Origin: Methanoflorens sp963701995
GTDB lineage: Archaea > Halobacteriota > Bog-38 > Methanoflorentales > Methanoflorentaceae
Assembly (NCBI GenBank): GCA_963701995.1
Contig: OY969693.1
Span: 1,798,001-1,862,000, forward strand
Length of the DNA stretch: 64,000 nucleotides
Direction: 5' to 3'
The notes beneath the pieces are model-generated. The model worked only from the letters and a program-made list of their open reading frames with translations. It had not been told where the DNA came from and made no database searches. Shown here one piece after another: positions 17,311-26,053 of the stretch (position 1 is its first letter; every line of letters begins with the position of its first letter). Position numbers and translations under genes: made by a program.

Positions 17311-17553
17311 AGCAGTTTTGATGGGGCGTAATTCCCGTGATAGGTGCGGAAAAGCCGACCAAACGCATGGTTCTGTTTGAGATTAACAAATGCGGATGTC
17401 TAGCGGGTGAAAAGAAGCTGTTCGGGGCTGGAAGAAGCGCGAACGAGGTCGTGCCCACCTATTTAAGCGAAATCTACACTCCGAAGGCAGTTCCGCAGGT
17501 TGCGTGGCGAGTTTGGAAAAGGTGGGATTGTCCTTTCGGCTGGGCGGATGCGC

Positions 17554-17982
17554 TTACTCCGACGATTGAACGGCACTGAGCTTCTCGATCAAGATCTTGT
17601 AGACGCCTCCGACTCGGCCACTCGATATGGCTCGTGCGGTCTCCTCATACGACCCCTCCATCAAATTGATGTTCTTTTCAATCGTCTTGAGCGAGTCTCT
17701 GAGTTCCGCAGGATCTGTGACGCGGCTGATCCAGCCCTCAATGATGACCGACTTCCAGTCTCGGAAGCCCTTAATATCGTGAATTTCAAAGCAGGCCCGT
17801 TGGTTTGCTTCAAGATATTCGAGCGTCCGTCCGCGGGAGTGCTGATAGAGGAGAATTGCGGTGTCGGTATGCGTGTAGGCGATCGGAATGCTGTACGGCT
17901 GATTACTTTTGCATAGCGCTAAATTTCCGTACTTTTTCGTTTTGATAAACGTAACAGCTTCGTCGTTGGCAAGTTCTTGCAT
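17554..17982 (-). CDS. Pyridoxamine 5'-phosphate oxidase-like FMN-binding split-barrel protein
   Basis: About 142 residues with the split-barrel pattern: FIKTKKYGNLALCKSNQPYS, IPIAYTHTDTAILLYQHSRG, and the central FEIHDIKGFRDWKSVIIEGW block followed by ISRV. Members bind flavin or heme; the substrate is not predictable. A TATA box (CCTATAAATACA, minus strand near 18014-18024) puts transcription start near 17991, so a leaderless ATG at 17982 or GTG at 17991 is likelier than the GTG at 18000. Monocistronic. Confidence 0.82.
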   Translation of the reverse strand: MQELANDEAVTFIKTKKYGNLALCKSNQPYSIPIAYTHTDTAILLYQHSRGRTLEYLEANQRACFEIHDIKGFRDWKSVIIEGWISRVTDPAELRDSLKTIEKNINLMEGSYEETARAISSGRVGGVYKILIEKLSAVQSSE

Positions 17983-18190
17983 GCTAGTCACATAAAACAC
18001 GATCAGTAAAAAATGTATTTATAGGTAGAAGTGAAACCACCTGACTGTCGATGGCCTTAGCAACCTATAGTTTTTGTTCCGCCGGCGGATCTTTTCTATT
18101 TTTCAAAGCCGGACTTTTCTGTGGGGGTCTTCTCGGAAGCGGCTCAATCTGGCGGCAAGAAGCCGAAAAAGCCCCTGACACAACTCTAAT

Positions 18191-18200
18191 GTTTATATAA
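18191..18200 (+). promoter_or_regulatory. TATA box of the aIF1 gene
   Basis: GTTTATATAA about 55-64 bases before the ATG at 18255; start predicted near 18222. A GGAGG follows in the leader (about 18237). Confidence 0.65.
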
Positions 18201-18254
18201 TCTGAGGCGACATAACTAGATACATAGCGAGAAATCGGAGGTTTCGAAAAAGGC

Positions 18255-18563
18255 ATGAGCTCTGGAATGTGTACCGTTTGCGGACTCCCTAGCGAGTTAT
18301 GCATTTGTGAAGAAGTAGCCAAGGAACAGCAGCGAATAACGGTGAAGGTAAATAAAAGGCGCTACGGAAAGGAGGTCACCGTAATAGAGGGAATGGACCC
18401 TCACGAAATCGACCTCGCAGAGCTTACGAGCTACCTCAAGGCACGACTTGCATGCGGAGGAACTGTGAAAGACGGTCTCATTGAATTGCAAGGGAATCAC
18501 AAGGACAGAGTCAAAGACATCCTTGCGGGAAAAGGATTCTCTGCCGCGCAGATCAAAGCTTAG
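18255..18563 (+). CDS. Translation initiation factor aIF1 (SUI1 family)
   Basis: A 102-residue SUI1/eIF1 homologue that acts on the 30S subunit in start-codon selection. It has the short Cys-containing N-terminal segment typical of archaeal members (CTVCGLPSELCIC, a probable zinc-binding CxxC...CxC). The SUI1 fold follows: ITVKVNKRRYGKEVTVIEG, LKARLACGGTVKDG, IELQGNHKDRVKDILAGKGF. Own promoter, GGAGG ribosome-binding site, and no operon partner. Confidence 0.95.
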   Translation: MSSGMCTVCGLPSELCICEEVAKEQQRITVKVNKRRYGKEVTVIEGMDPHEIDLAELTSYLKARLACGGTVKDGLIELQGNHKDRVKDILAGKGFSAAQIKA

Positions 18564-18930
18564 ATTCGGCTGCGTTCGATTAAGCACTGGTACGGAACCC
18601 GGTTTTATGTAAGCGAAAAATGGCGGCTTACGCCCATTCTCTCGTAACGATTTGTTGGTAAAGGCTGGTTTTACAGATGCCTATCGATGCTCCGCGTCGG
18701 GGGCATCTCTTTGCTGCTTATGCGGCCTCGCTGTTTTGTGCCAAAGTTAACTCGGCCGAGACGTCGGTCACAAACTCGAACCATAGTTGCCTTTTTAAGA
18801 CAGAGGTGTCGTCGGGCACCATGACACATCGGTTAGGCATGCTGGGACCGCGCTGTTTTTCGAAGCTTATTGGGTGGCAAGAGAGCGATCTCATCGTTCT
18901 TCGTAAAATGCCGCACTTGTTTCCAGCATA
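18564..18930. other. Intergenic region with no supported gene
   Basis: About 370 bases between aIF1 and the hypD promoter. The only frame of note, an 84-codon ORF at 18677-18931, has no recognisable family, promoter or ribosome-binding site. Short complementary segments such as GTAAGC/GCTTAC near 18608-18635 could form a hairpin behind aIF1. I cannot assign anything else. Confidence 0.3.
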
Positions 18931-18932
18931 GC

Positions 18933-18943
18933 TAAATATTTTT
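18933..18943 (+). promoter_or_regulatory. TATA box of hypD
   Basis: TAAATATTTTT about 90 bases upstream of the hypD start; predicted transcription start near 18968. Confidence 0.5.
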
Positions 18944-19030
18944 AGTATGGCTCAACTCTGTATTCCATATGAAGTCGGGCCGTGAAGCCGCCTTGGCGAT
19001 GTCTCGGCGCTTACCAACAGGAGAAGGACT

Positions 19031-20086
19031 TTGAACGTAGACTATCGCGACCACCAAACGGCACTCAGGCTGTCCGAAAAAATAGGCCAGCTCGTGCGCA
19101 AACACGGTGAAGAGATCAAAATAATGCACGTCTGCGGGACCCACGAGGCATCGATAACTCGTTTTGGCGTGAGATCCCTTTTGCCTGAAAACTTGCGCGT
19201 GGTAATGGGTCCCGGCTGCCCGGTGTGCATCACCCCCCAAGGCGAAATCGATGCGGCCATAAAGATGGCAAAGGATGGCATTACGGTTGCCACCTACGGA
19301 GATCTGATGCGCGTGCCCGGGACCGATGGGTCTCTTGCCGACTCAGGAGGGGACGTGCACATCGTCGGCAGCATCACGCACGCTGTGGAGCTCGCAAAGA
19401 AGACCGACGATGAAGTGGTGTTTATCGCCGTGGGGTTCGAAACGACGGCGCCAACGACGTCGGTAGCGCTATTGCAGACGCTACCTCGTAATTTCTCGAT
19501 ACTGTGCTCCCATCGACTCATTCCTCCGGCGCTACGGTGGCTTTTGGAGCAAGTAAGCGAGTCCGGGGCACAAATCGACGGCTTTTTGCTGCCGGGACAC
19601 GTCTGCACTATTATTGGCTTGCGGCCGTTCGAAGAATTTCCGGTCCCACAGGTAGTCGCAGGATTTGAGCCCAATGACGTGCTCTACGGGTTGTATCTTA
19701 TCGCTAAGCAAATTGTGAATGGCGAGCACAAGGTGGAAAATGCTTATCCGCGCGTCGTGCACTACGAAGGAAACGTCAAAGCGCAAGAACTTATGCAACG
19801 GACATTCGACGTCGTTAACGTTGAATGGCGCGGTTTTCCCATCATCAGTCAGTCAGGCTACGCGATAAAGCGTGAGTTTGAGTCCTATGATGCTCGGCTT
19901 AGGCACAATCTCGATTTCACGAGCAAAGAAGTCAAAACCGGGTGCATGTGCAACCTCGTCTTGCAGGGGCTCAGAGTGCCGACCGACTGCAAACTCTTCG
20001 CAAAGGTCTGCGTGCCGCACAAAGCGGTGGGACCGTGCATGGTTTCCGGTGAGGGTGCGTGTAACGTGTGGTACAAGAATCGCTGA
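19031..20086 (+). CDS. hypD: [NiFe]-hydrogenase maturation protein HypD
   Basis: A 351-residue iron-sulfur scaffold on which the Fe(CN)2CO unit of [NiFe] hydrogenase is assembled with HypC. The cysteine motifs are all present: MHVCGTHEASITRFGVRSLL, GPGCPVCITPQGEID, and the C-terminal KTGCMCNLVLQGLRVPTDCK plus GPCMVSGEGACNVWY for the [4Fe-4S] cluster. The TTG start at 19031 is supported by AGGAG about 9 bases upstream. No other hyp or hydrogenase gene is in the window, so the system is dispersed. It implies the organism makes a [NiFe] hydrogenase. Confidence 0.97.
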   Translation: MNVDYRDHQTALRLSEKIGQLVRKHGEEIKIMHVCGTHEASITRFGVRSLLPENLRVVMGPGCPVCITPQGEIDAAIKMAKDGITVATYGDLMRVPGTDGSLADSGGDVHIVGSITHAVELAKKTDDEVVFIAVGFETTAPTTSVALLQTLPRNFSILCSHRLIPPALRWLLEQVSESGAQIDGFLLPGHVCTIIGLRPFEEFPVPQVVAGFEPNDVLYGLYLIAKQIVNGEHKVENAYPRVVHYEGNVKAQELMQRTFDVVNVEWRGFPIISQSGYAIKREFESYDARLRHNLDFTSKEVKTGCMCNLVLQGLRVPTDCKLFAKVCVPHKAVGPCMVSGEGACNVWYKNR

Positions 20087-20299
20087 GGGCTGTCCCGCAA
20101 TACCCTTAAATAGGCACGGGTGCTCCAACAACCGTATTGCGCAAAGACCATCGCGTCACCTGCACCTAGCGCTACTCTTACGCCCCCGCGTTGGATCAAA
20201 CGAAGCGTCTCAACTCACATTGCTGGCGTGATGAGAGCGGCCTTCGTGTTGAGCGCCACCTGGTTTGCATAGGCGCTGATAGCTGCTGCAAGGAGTTTC

Positions 20300-21103
20300 A
20301 TGTCGCAGGAAAAAACAATTCTGATAACGAACGACGATGGCATACGGTCCTTGGGGCTCGTCGCAGCAGCAAACGCGCTAAGCGATCTTGGCAGGCTCAT
20401 CATCGTCGCGCCTTCGGTCCAAAAAAGCGGCGTGGGAAGGTCACTCTCGCTTTTTGAGCCAATTCGGGTATCCAGCGCGAAAGTTGAGGGACACGAGGCA
20501 TATGCGGTCGCCGGAACCCCTACGGACGCAGTGCTCATTGCTGAATACGCGATCTTGAAACGAAAACCAGATTTGTTGGTGGCAGGCATCAACGTCGGCG
20601 AGAACCTCAGCACAGAGTCCGTCATGACCTCGGGCACCTTAGGCGCCGCGTTAACTGGCGCAAGTCAGGACATTCCCGCGATTGCCATCTCACTGCAGGC
20701 GCATCGGGCACACGTCTTTGAGGCACGATCCGAAGTAGATTTTAGCTTGGCAGCGGACGCTGGCAGAACATTAGCCGCGCACACCCTTGCACGCGGGCTG
20801 CCGGCGAAGGTAGATGTATTGAACGTTAACGTTCCGATGCGCGCTACCGTCGCGCGATATAAAACAACACGGCTCCAGCGAAACGTTTTTGACATTAGGA
20901 TCATAGAACGCTTGGATCCGCGCGGAAACGCGTACTTTTGGATCGGAAGCGACTTTAAGAATAGTCAGAAGCCCGATACTGATGTCTACGCCCTGAACAA
21001 CGGGTTTGTCTCTGTTACTCCCCTCACGCTGGACAACACCGCGGCTACGGACAAACGCTCGCTTCAAGAGTGGCTCAAGGCGGTTGACGACGGGCCGCGC
21101 TAA
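20300..21103 (+). CDS. surE: 5'/3'-nucleotidase SurE
   Basis: A 267-residue SurE-family phosphatase that dephosphorylates nucleoside monophosphates. Metal-binding N-terminal motif ITNDDGI (about residues 8-14), then APSVQKSGVGRSLSLFEPI, and the nucleotide pocket AGINVGENLSTESVMTSGTL with GAALTGASQDIPAIAISL. The start follows AAGGAG about 7 bases upstream. It converges on the glycosidase gene with a 4-base overlap of the ends. Confidence 0.95.
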   Translation: MSQEKTILITNDDGIRSLGLVAAANALSDLGRLIIVAPSVQKSGVGRSLSLFEPIRVSSAKVEGHEAYAVAGTPTDAVLIAEYAILKRKPDLLVAGINVGENLSTESVMTSGTLGAALTGASQDIPAIAISLQAHRAHVFEARSEVDFSLAADAGRTLAAHTLARGLPAKVDVLNVNVPMRATVARYKTTRLQRNVFDIRIIERLDPRGNAYFWIGSDFKNSQKPDTDVYALNNGFVSVTPLTLDNTAATDKRSLQEWLKAVDDGPR

Positions 21104-23763
21104 GCGACCTGAGCGGTCAGTTCAATGAGCTTGAACCCGCCCACTTCGAGTCCGACGGTGAAGCCACGGATGTTGCTGCTTTCGCGCACTCCTTGATCGT
21201 ACCAGTCGTCGATCTCGCTGTGAAACACCCGTATCCGATACCGGCCGGGCGTCATGTAGGTTTCGACGATCTCACTCACACTGAAGGTGAACGACGTCGA
21301 ACTCGCCGCCATGTTGCCGACACAGATAACGACGTGAGACGGCGACGCCAGCGCTACGAGGTGAATCTCTTCGAGCCGTTCGTGAATCATGGCCGTAATG
21401 TCGTCATCGAGTTCGATGCGGGCGTTTTTCAAACTCGTCCCGAACGGATAGTTTGCGAAAATATTGAGGCTCCCTTTCACCCAGCACGCAAAATAGGTCA
21501 CCGCGCTGTCGTGATACGGCATGTTTGAGAGGCTTACCCATTTCCATCTAAGAGGAATGTTGGGGTTGATGTGCAACCCGCGGTAGAGGCCAACGCCACA
21601 TACACCTTCCACGGCGGTCCACAAGTATTTCGGCGGGAACCACGGTGAAAGCTTCATGCCGTTATTGACGAGGGATTCCCCGTGATACCACTCGGAGAAC
21701 TGTCCGGGGACGGTGTTCTGGTTTGTTGGGTCGAGCTCGTACTGGCGAAACGTGCCTCGCATGATGTTTACCATCACATCTGGCTGATGCGTCGAGCACG
21801 AATAGGCAAACATGAAGGCAACGTCAGGCCACACCCCGCCCGTCAAGCCCCATCCTCGTTCGGGATGATAGTTGAGAGCCGTCCGCGGCACGGTCCGCAA
21901 GCCTGCGGTCGTCAAGAAGTCGGGGCGGTTGAGCCGGTCGATGATGAGGTGCGATGTCGCGGGAGTGGCTACGTTGAAAATCACCGGAAATATCAGATCG
22001 CACGTGACGTCCGGGTGTTCATTGCCGGAAATGTCGATGTTTAAGTAGTAAAAACCGCTCTTGAGGTCGATTAAGTGCGTGTTGATCGCGCTCTTGAGCT
22101 TCCTGGCTTCTGTCCGAAAATAGGCCGCTCGATCGTCGTGTCCCATAAAATCGGCCAACAGCGCAGTCGCTCGCAGCGCCGCGAAGCATTCCGCATTAAC
22201 CTCGGTAACCGCGCCGTTTATGGCGTAGTTCGGGATTATGTTCCGCCAGCCGCAGATGCCATAGACACCCACGCCGTTTGATCTGCAATATACGAGGCCG
22301 CGCTCGTCCTTCTGAGAAATAATGTAATCAGCGGCTTTTTCTACGGAAGGATACATCTCGTCGAGAAATGAACGGTCATCGGTGATCTGGAACGTGTGCT
22401 CGACGGCGAGGATGTAGAGCGGCGTATCGTCGTTAATGTTGAGCTGGTAGTCATCAACTTCTCCGGTCACACCGTTATAGTATTCGGGGATGAGCCCATC
22501 GGCCGATTGCAGCCGCTTGAAGACGCTCAGAGCCTGCTTGGAAAACTCCGGAGCTACGTAATCGCACCCAAACGCGAACCACGCGGTGTCTCGGGCGACG
22601 ATATTGCTTGAGAGGCTTGGATCATTCGTGAATCCCCAACCTTGCGGATACAGGGCTTTCACGCGAGCCATATTAGCCTTGGCCCACTGCACCCCTCTGT
22701 TGATGACCTGGTCCGGCGTCGTGACAACAGAATAGCTGGATTCATTCACGAAATGGCGTATTGTCTGTTCGTATACCTTTTCGTAGTCTTCAAGCAGCTC
22801 AAATTTGCTAATGGCGTCTGCATCGCCGGCCATCGAGAAGCCGATCACAAAAGTGAACTCTTCCTCTTCGTCGGGTGACAGGTCAATGTCTACTTGGATC
22901 CTGCCTATGATTGCGCGCTCGTCCGTGCTGCTTTTTGGTGAATTCAGCTCCGCAGATTCGTTTGCTAGCGGAACGTATTGTACGGAACAGCGCTCTGCCG
23001 AGAAACTGCCACCAACATACTGCTCGCACGAGGGGCGCAGACTGGGGGTGATGTTGAAATTGTCGGTGACCGCTGAAATGTCGGTTGTGTACGAGCAGAT
23101 TGGATTCTTCGCCGTCGTGCCAAAGAATCTCGTCCAGCGCTCATTACTTTGATTGCTCGCTATGATGGCTGCGTTTTTGTAGCTGTAACGGACCTCCACA
23201 TCGGGAGCGGTTGCGAGGAACCTGGGGCGCAGGTCCGAGTAGGCTACTACAGAGATCCGCTGGACGTCTGCGGTCTTGTTCGTAATCTTTAGTCCTAAAT
23301 AAGCGGCCGCACACTCGTCAAGCTTGTCTTGCGGCGCATTTGGCACATAAAAGATCTCTGAAACGCGGAGTCCGTGGGCAAGTTTGAACTTGCGTTTTTG
23401 ATAGGCCGGATGAATTGTAAAATCTCCTGTGCCCGTCTGTTCAAGCAACACGCCGGATTCCGCGTCGTAGTAGCGGACGAGCGTTGAGCCAATGACGTTC
23501 CTCCCCAGGTCTAGTGAAAACAAGCTTTCGATTGCTCCCGTCGCCTTTGAATTCGCGAAGCATTTCTTGTTTCCGTAGCTGCTTCCGGTCACCAGTTTGT
23601 CATCTGGAAGCACGTAGGCCCATAGATCGTTTATCCGTTCGATCTGCACGATGTTCGCTGCTTCTGCTTCACTTTGTCTCATTGAAACAGATATTAATAG
23701 CAGTGCTGCTAGTTTAATGTTTTTGTAAACGAAATGAACTGCGGAACTCTTGCGGACGGGCAA
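21100..23763 (-). CDS. Large six-hairpin glycoside hydrolase/phosphorylase-like protein (amylo-alpha-1,6-glucosidase / GH94-like)
   Basis: An 887-residue carbohydrate-active enzyme. A beta-rich N-terminal domain (to about 330) precedes an (alpha/alpha)6 barrel. The barrel carries SNIVARDTAWFAFGCDYVAP, DGLIPEYYNGVTGEVDDYQ, NDDTPLYILAVEHTF, YAINGAVTEVNAECFAALRA, GGVWPDVAFMFA and FSEWYHGESLVNNGM. These resemble glycogen-debranching and cellobiose-phosphorylase-type barrels; the substrate is unknown. The longest frame starts at TTG 23763 and gives a hydrophobic N-terminal segment (LAALLLISVSM) that could export or anchor it. ATG 23682 would give a cytoplasmic enzyme. No obvious ribosome-binding site at either. 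Confidence 0.78.
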   Translation of the reverse strand: MPVRKSSAVHFVYKNIKLAALLLISVSMRQSEAEAANIVQIERINDLWAYVLPDDKLVTGSSYGNKKCFANSKATGAIESLFSLDLGRNVIGSTLVRYYDAESGVLLEQTGTGDFTIHPAYQKRKFKLAHGLRVSEIFYVPNAPQDKLDECAAAYLGLKITNKTADVQRISVVAYSDLRPRFLATAPDVEVRYSYKNAAIIASNQSNERWTRFFGTTAKNPICSYTTDISAVTDNFNITPSLRPSCEQYVGGSFSAERCSVQYVPLANESAELNSPKSSTDERAIIGRIQVDIDLSPDEEEEFTFVIGFSMAGDADAISKFELLEDYEKVYEQTIRHFVNESSYSVVTTPDQVINRGVQWAKANMARVKALYPQGWGFTNDPSLSSNIVARDTAWFAFGCDYVAPEFSKQALSVFKRLQSADGLIPEYYNGVTGEVDDYQLNINDDTPLYILAVEHTFQITDDRSFLDEMYPSVEKAADYIISQKDERGLVYCRSNGVGVYGICGWRNIIPNYAINGAVTEVNAECFAALRATALLADFMGHDDRAAYFRTEARKLKSAINTHLIDLKSGFYYLNIDISGNEHPDVTCDLIFPVIFNVATPATSHLIIDRLNRPDFLTTAGLRTVPRTALNYHPERGWGLTGGVWPDVAFMFAYSCSTHQPDVMVNIMRGTFRQYELDPTNQNTVPGQFSEWYHGESLVNNGMKLSPWFPPKYLWTAVEGVCGVGLYRGLHINPNIPLRWKWVSLSNMPYHDSAVTYFACWVKGSLNIFANYPFGTSLKNARIELDDDITAMIHERLEEIHLVALASPSHVVICVGNMAASSTSFTFSVSEIVETYMTPGRYRIRVFHSEIDDWYDQGVRESSNIRGFTVGLEVGGFKLIELTAQVA

Positions 23764-23800
23764 CGATTGCTGGCTGTCGTTTCACCGAATAACATAAAAT

Positions 23801-23812
23801 AGTTATATAAGG
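23801..23812 (+). promoter_or_regulatory. TATA box of the M29-like peptidase gene
   Basis: AGTTATATAAGG; start predicted near 23835, which leaves TTG 23878 as the only standard in-frame start downstream. Confidence 0.6.
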
Positions 23813-23877
23813 GTAGAGCACTCAAGGACTTCGAAGGAAGTGAGCCCATCAGCGGATACAAAAGCTCGTGGACCATT

Positions 23878-24777
23878 TTGCATACGTACCTCGGCTTAAA
23901 ACAAACAGAGACTGTGCTTATAGTCACCGACACGCTGAGGCTTAGAATTGCCAAATCGTTGTATGATACAGCGCGTGAAATGGACTGCGACGCTATAATG
24001 ATGACGATGCCGCCTCGCTCCCGTCACGGAGAAGAGCCCCCCCGAGCAGTGGCAGAAGCGATGCGAAGCGTTGACGTTGTCATCGCCCCGACGACGATGT
24101 CATTGACGCACACGAGCGCGCGAAAGCAGGCAAACGATGCCGGTGTGCGAACTGCGAGCATGCCTGGCGTCACTGAGCAAATGATGATTGAAGGCGGTTT
24201 GACCGCGAATCCCCGAGAGGTGATGGAACACACCCGCCGCCTCGCCGAAACATTCAAGGGCGCGTCGGAGATCCGACTTACGTCAGAGCTCGGAACTGAC
24301 ATCTCGTTTGAAGTCGATACGTCGAAATGGAACCTCGATGTGGGGTGCTGTCGACAGAAAGGTTGCAGCACAAATCTGCCCGCAGGGGAGGTCTATACGG
24401 CTCCTGAAAACTGCAAAGGCACCGTCGTGATCGATGGCTCCATGGCCGGGCTCGAACTTTTGAAAAATCCGCTAAAGATTCGAGTCGAAGAAGGAGTCGC
24501 CGTCGACGTCCAAGGCGACCGTGCGAAGGAAGTGCTCAAGATCATTAACCCACTCGGAGACGAAGCACGAAATATCGCAGAACTCGGAATCGGAACAAAT
24601 CCGCGCGCGCGCATAATCGGCGTTGTTTTGGAAGATGAGAAGGTGCGAGGCACCGCGCACATCGCGTTGGGCGACAACAGCACGATTGGAGGAAACGTCG
24701 TTGCCGGCGTGCACCTCGATGCGATAATTCGCAAACCGCGAGTTTTTGCCGACGGGCACGAGATTGACCTGGTGTAA
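23878..24777 (+). CDS. M29-family (aminopeptidase T-like) metallopeptidase
   Basis: About 299 residues of the thermophilic-metallopeptidase family. The C-terminal hallmark IAELGIGTNPRARIIGVV-LEDEKVRGTAHIALGDN-STIGGNVVAGVHLDAIIRKP supplies the conserved Glu, His and Asp metal ligands. The N-terminus has TVLIVTDTLRLRIAKSL and APTTMSLTHTSAR. The TTG start may be wrong: the codons just before it (reading SSWTI, then LHTYLGLKQ) still fit the family. A non-canonical upstream start after about 23835 is therefore possible, but none with ATG, GTG or TTG exists in frame. Confidence 0.85.
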   Translation: MHTYLGLKQTETVLIVTDTLRLRIAKSLYDTAREMDCDAIMMTMPPRSRHGEEPPRAVAEAMRSVDVVIAPTTMSLTHTSARKQANDAGVRTASMPGVTEQMMIEGGLTANPREVMEHTRRLAETFKGASEIRLTSELGTDISFEVDTSKWNLDVGCCRQKGCSTNLPAGEVYTAPENCKGTVVIDGSMAGLELLKNPLKIRVEEGVAVDVQGDRAKEVLKIINPLGDEARNIAELGIGTNPRARIIGVVLEDEKVRGTAHIALGDNSTIGGNVVAGVHLDAIIRKPRVFADGHEIDLV

Positions 24778-24944
24778 CTCAGCAATTCCTTATGGAAGGA
24801 TCAAGAGCGCACACAAGGTTCGCTGCCTCATCTGAAGCAAGACAGTTTCGATCCTTTTTTCAACAAAATAGGCGTGATGCGCAGCATTTGACCGTTGAAC
24901 GCGTATTGTAGCGCTAAGAGGCTTTGAGGCCCTTAGCAAGAGCG

Positions 24945-25364
24945 CTATTTGGTCGCCATTTCTGATCCTTGTTGCTGGCACGATTCGAGATCGGCTTTGG
25001 TCGGTTTGCCTTTCACCCTAATCGGCGGGAGGAGGACAGTCGCGCCTCTGGAGCGGAAGAAGTCTATGGTTTGGTCTATCGCTTCACCGAGTTCCTCGTA
25101 GGAACCTAACACGTAAGCTGTCTTGTCGCCAAAATCGAAACTATCATAATTTTTCATAAAGTAACGCACGTTCGAGGGCGGTTTTTGATGGTACGTAGGT
25201 GTGGCGACAACGACCACGTCTGCGCTCTTGACATCGAAAGGCTTTATTTGTCGTATGTTTCTGATCAGTGTCTCGGCTCCTGCTTCTCGTGCACCGCGCT
25301 CCAATGCATACGCCATTGTTCGCGTGTTGCCATGGTAACTCTCGTATCCTATGACAATTTTCAT
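24945..25364 (-). CDS. Flavodoxin-family protein
   Basis: A 139-residue FMN-binding electron-transfer protein. The phosphate loop is YESYHGNTRTMAYAL (about residues 8-22), the second loop VVVATPTYHQKPPSNVRYFM, and the third strand KTAYVLGSYEELGEAI contacts the flavin. Single gene, convergent with the M29 peptidase and divergent from fae. It could serve as a low-potential carrier alongside ferredoxins; its partner is not indicated. Confidence 0.88.
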   Translation of the reverse strand: MKIVIGYESYHGNTRTMAYALERGAREAGAETLIRNIRQIKPFDVKSADVVVVATPTYHQKPPSNVRYFMKNYDSFDFGDKTAYVLGSYEELGEAIDQTIDFFRSRGATVLLPPIRVKGKPTKADLESCQQQGSEMATK

Positions 25365-25475
25365 GGTTTTTACTATCCTTCTATCAACATAAACCTTTCA
25401 GCATCGGACGAAATCGATTTTCTAGCTTCTTTTCTGAGTTTTTCTCCGAAGGCGACGTAGTCTCACGCGGCAAAC

Positions 25476-25485
25476 GATATATACG
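25476..25485 (+). promoter_or_regulatory. TATA box of fae
   Basis: CGATATATAC, with the start expected near 25508, about 12 bases before the fae ATG, so the leader is very short. Confidence 0.6.
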
Positions 25486-25519
25486 GGCACCGAAACTAGG
25501 TCAGTACGAGGCACAAAAA

Positions 25520-26038
25520 ATGGAGAGCGAAGTCTCGAGAAAGGAACTAGGTACACGAACTGGCGAGGCCTTGGTTGGCGAGATGCCGGAACTTGCACAT
25601 ATTGACATCGCAATCGGTCAAAAAGGAGGCGCTTTTGAGACGGCTTTCCTCACAGGTCTCGCGACGCCGCGAATGGGCCATACTGCGCTGTTAGCAATAT
25701 TGGCCCCAAACTATGCCGTCAAGCCGACCACGCTTATGGTAAACAAGGTTTCGATTAAGGGCGAAGCGCAAGCTGAGCTTATGTTCGGGCCTGTCCAAGC
25801 CGCGATAGCAAAAGCAGTCCTCGACAGTGTTCAAGAAAACGTAATTCCCGCCTCTATGGTACATGAACTGATGATAATCGCATCAGTCTATATTCACGGC
25901 AGCGCCAAAGACAAGAAAAAACTATATGAATATAACTACCAGGCGACAAAAAGCGCAATCAGCAACGCAATGAAGGATTTGCCGACGATAAACGAGCTAT
26001 TATCCAAGAAGGACACCATTGTGCACCCCCTGATGTAG
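25520..26038 (+). CDS. fae: Formaldehyde-activating enzyme Fae
   Basis: A 172-residue Fae that condenses formaldehyde with tetrahydromethanopterin to methylene-H4MPT. The catalytic-site segment AHIDIAIGQKGGAFETAF is intact, with the conserved His at about residue 27. GPVQAAIAKAVLDSVQENVI, a conserved substrate-pocket helix, and HPLM at the C-terminus also match. Not fused to a hexulose-phosphate synthase, unlike many archaeal Fae-Hps proteins. It stands alone under its own promoter. It links formaldehyde detoxification or C1 flux to H4MPT and fits the coenzyme genes at 42-48 kb. Confidence 0.96.
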   Translation: MESEVSRKELGTRTGEALVGEMPELAHIDIAIGQKGGAFETAFLTGLATPRMGHTALLAILAPNYAVKPTTLMVNKVSIKGEAQAELMFGPVQAAIAKAVLDSVQENVIPASMVHELMIIASVYIHGSAKDKKKLYEYNYQATKSAISNAMKDLPTINELLSKKDTIVHPLM

Positions 26039-26053
26039 GAAACAGCAGCACTT

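Noticed and set aside
17337..17579. 80-codon frame (GTG start) overlapping the FMN split-barrel gene end
   Set aside because: No recognised domain; overlaps a better-supported gene on the other strand and a promoter region.
18677..18931. 84-codon plus-strand frame between aIF1 and hypD
   Set aside because: No family resemblance, no promoter or ribosome-binding site, composition not protein-like, and it runs into the hypD promoter.
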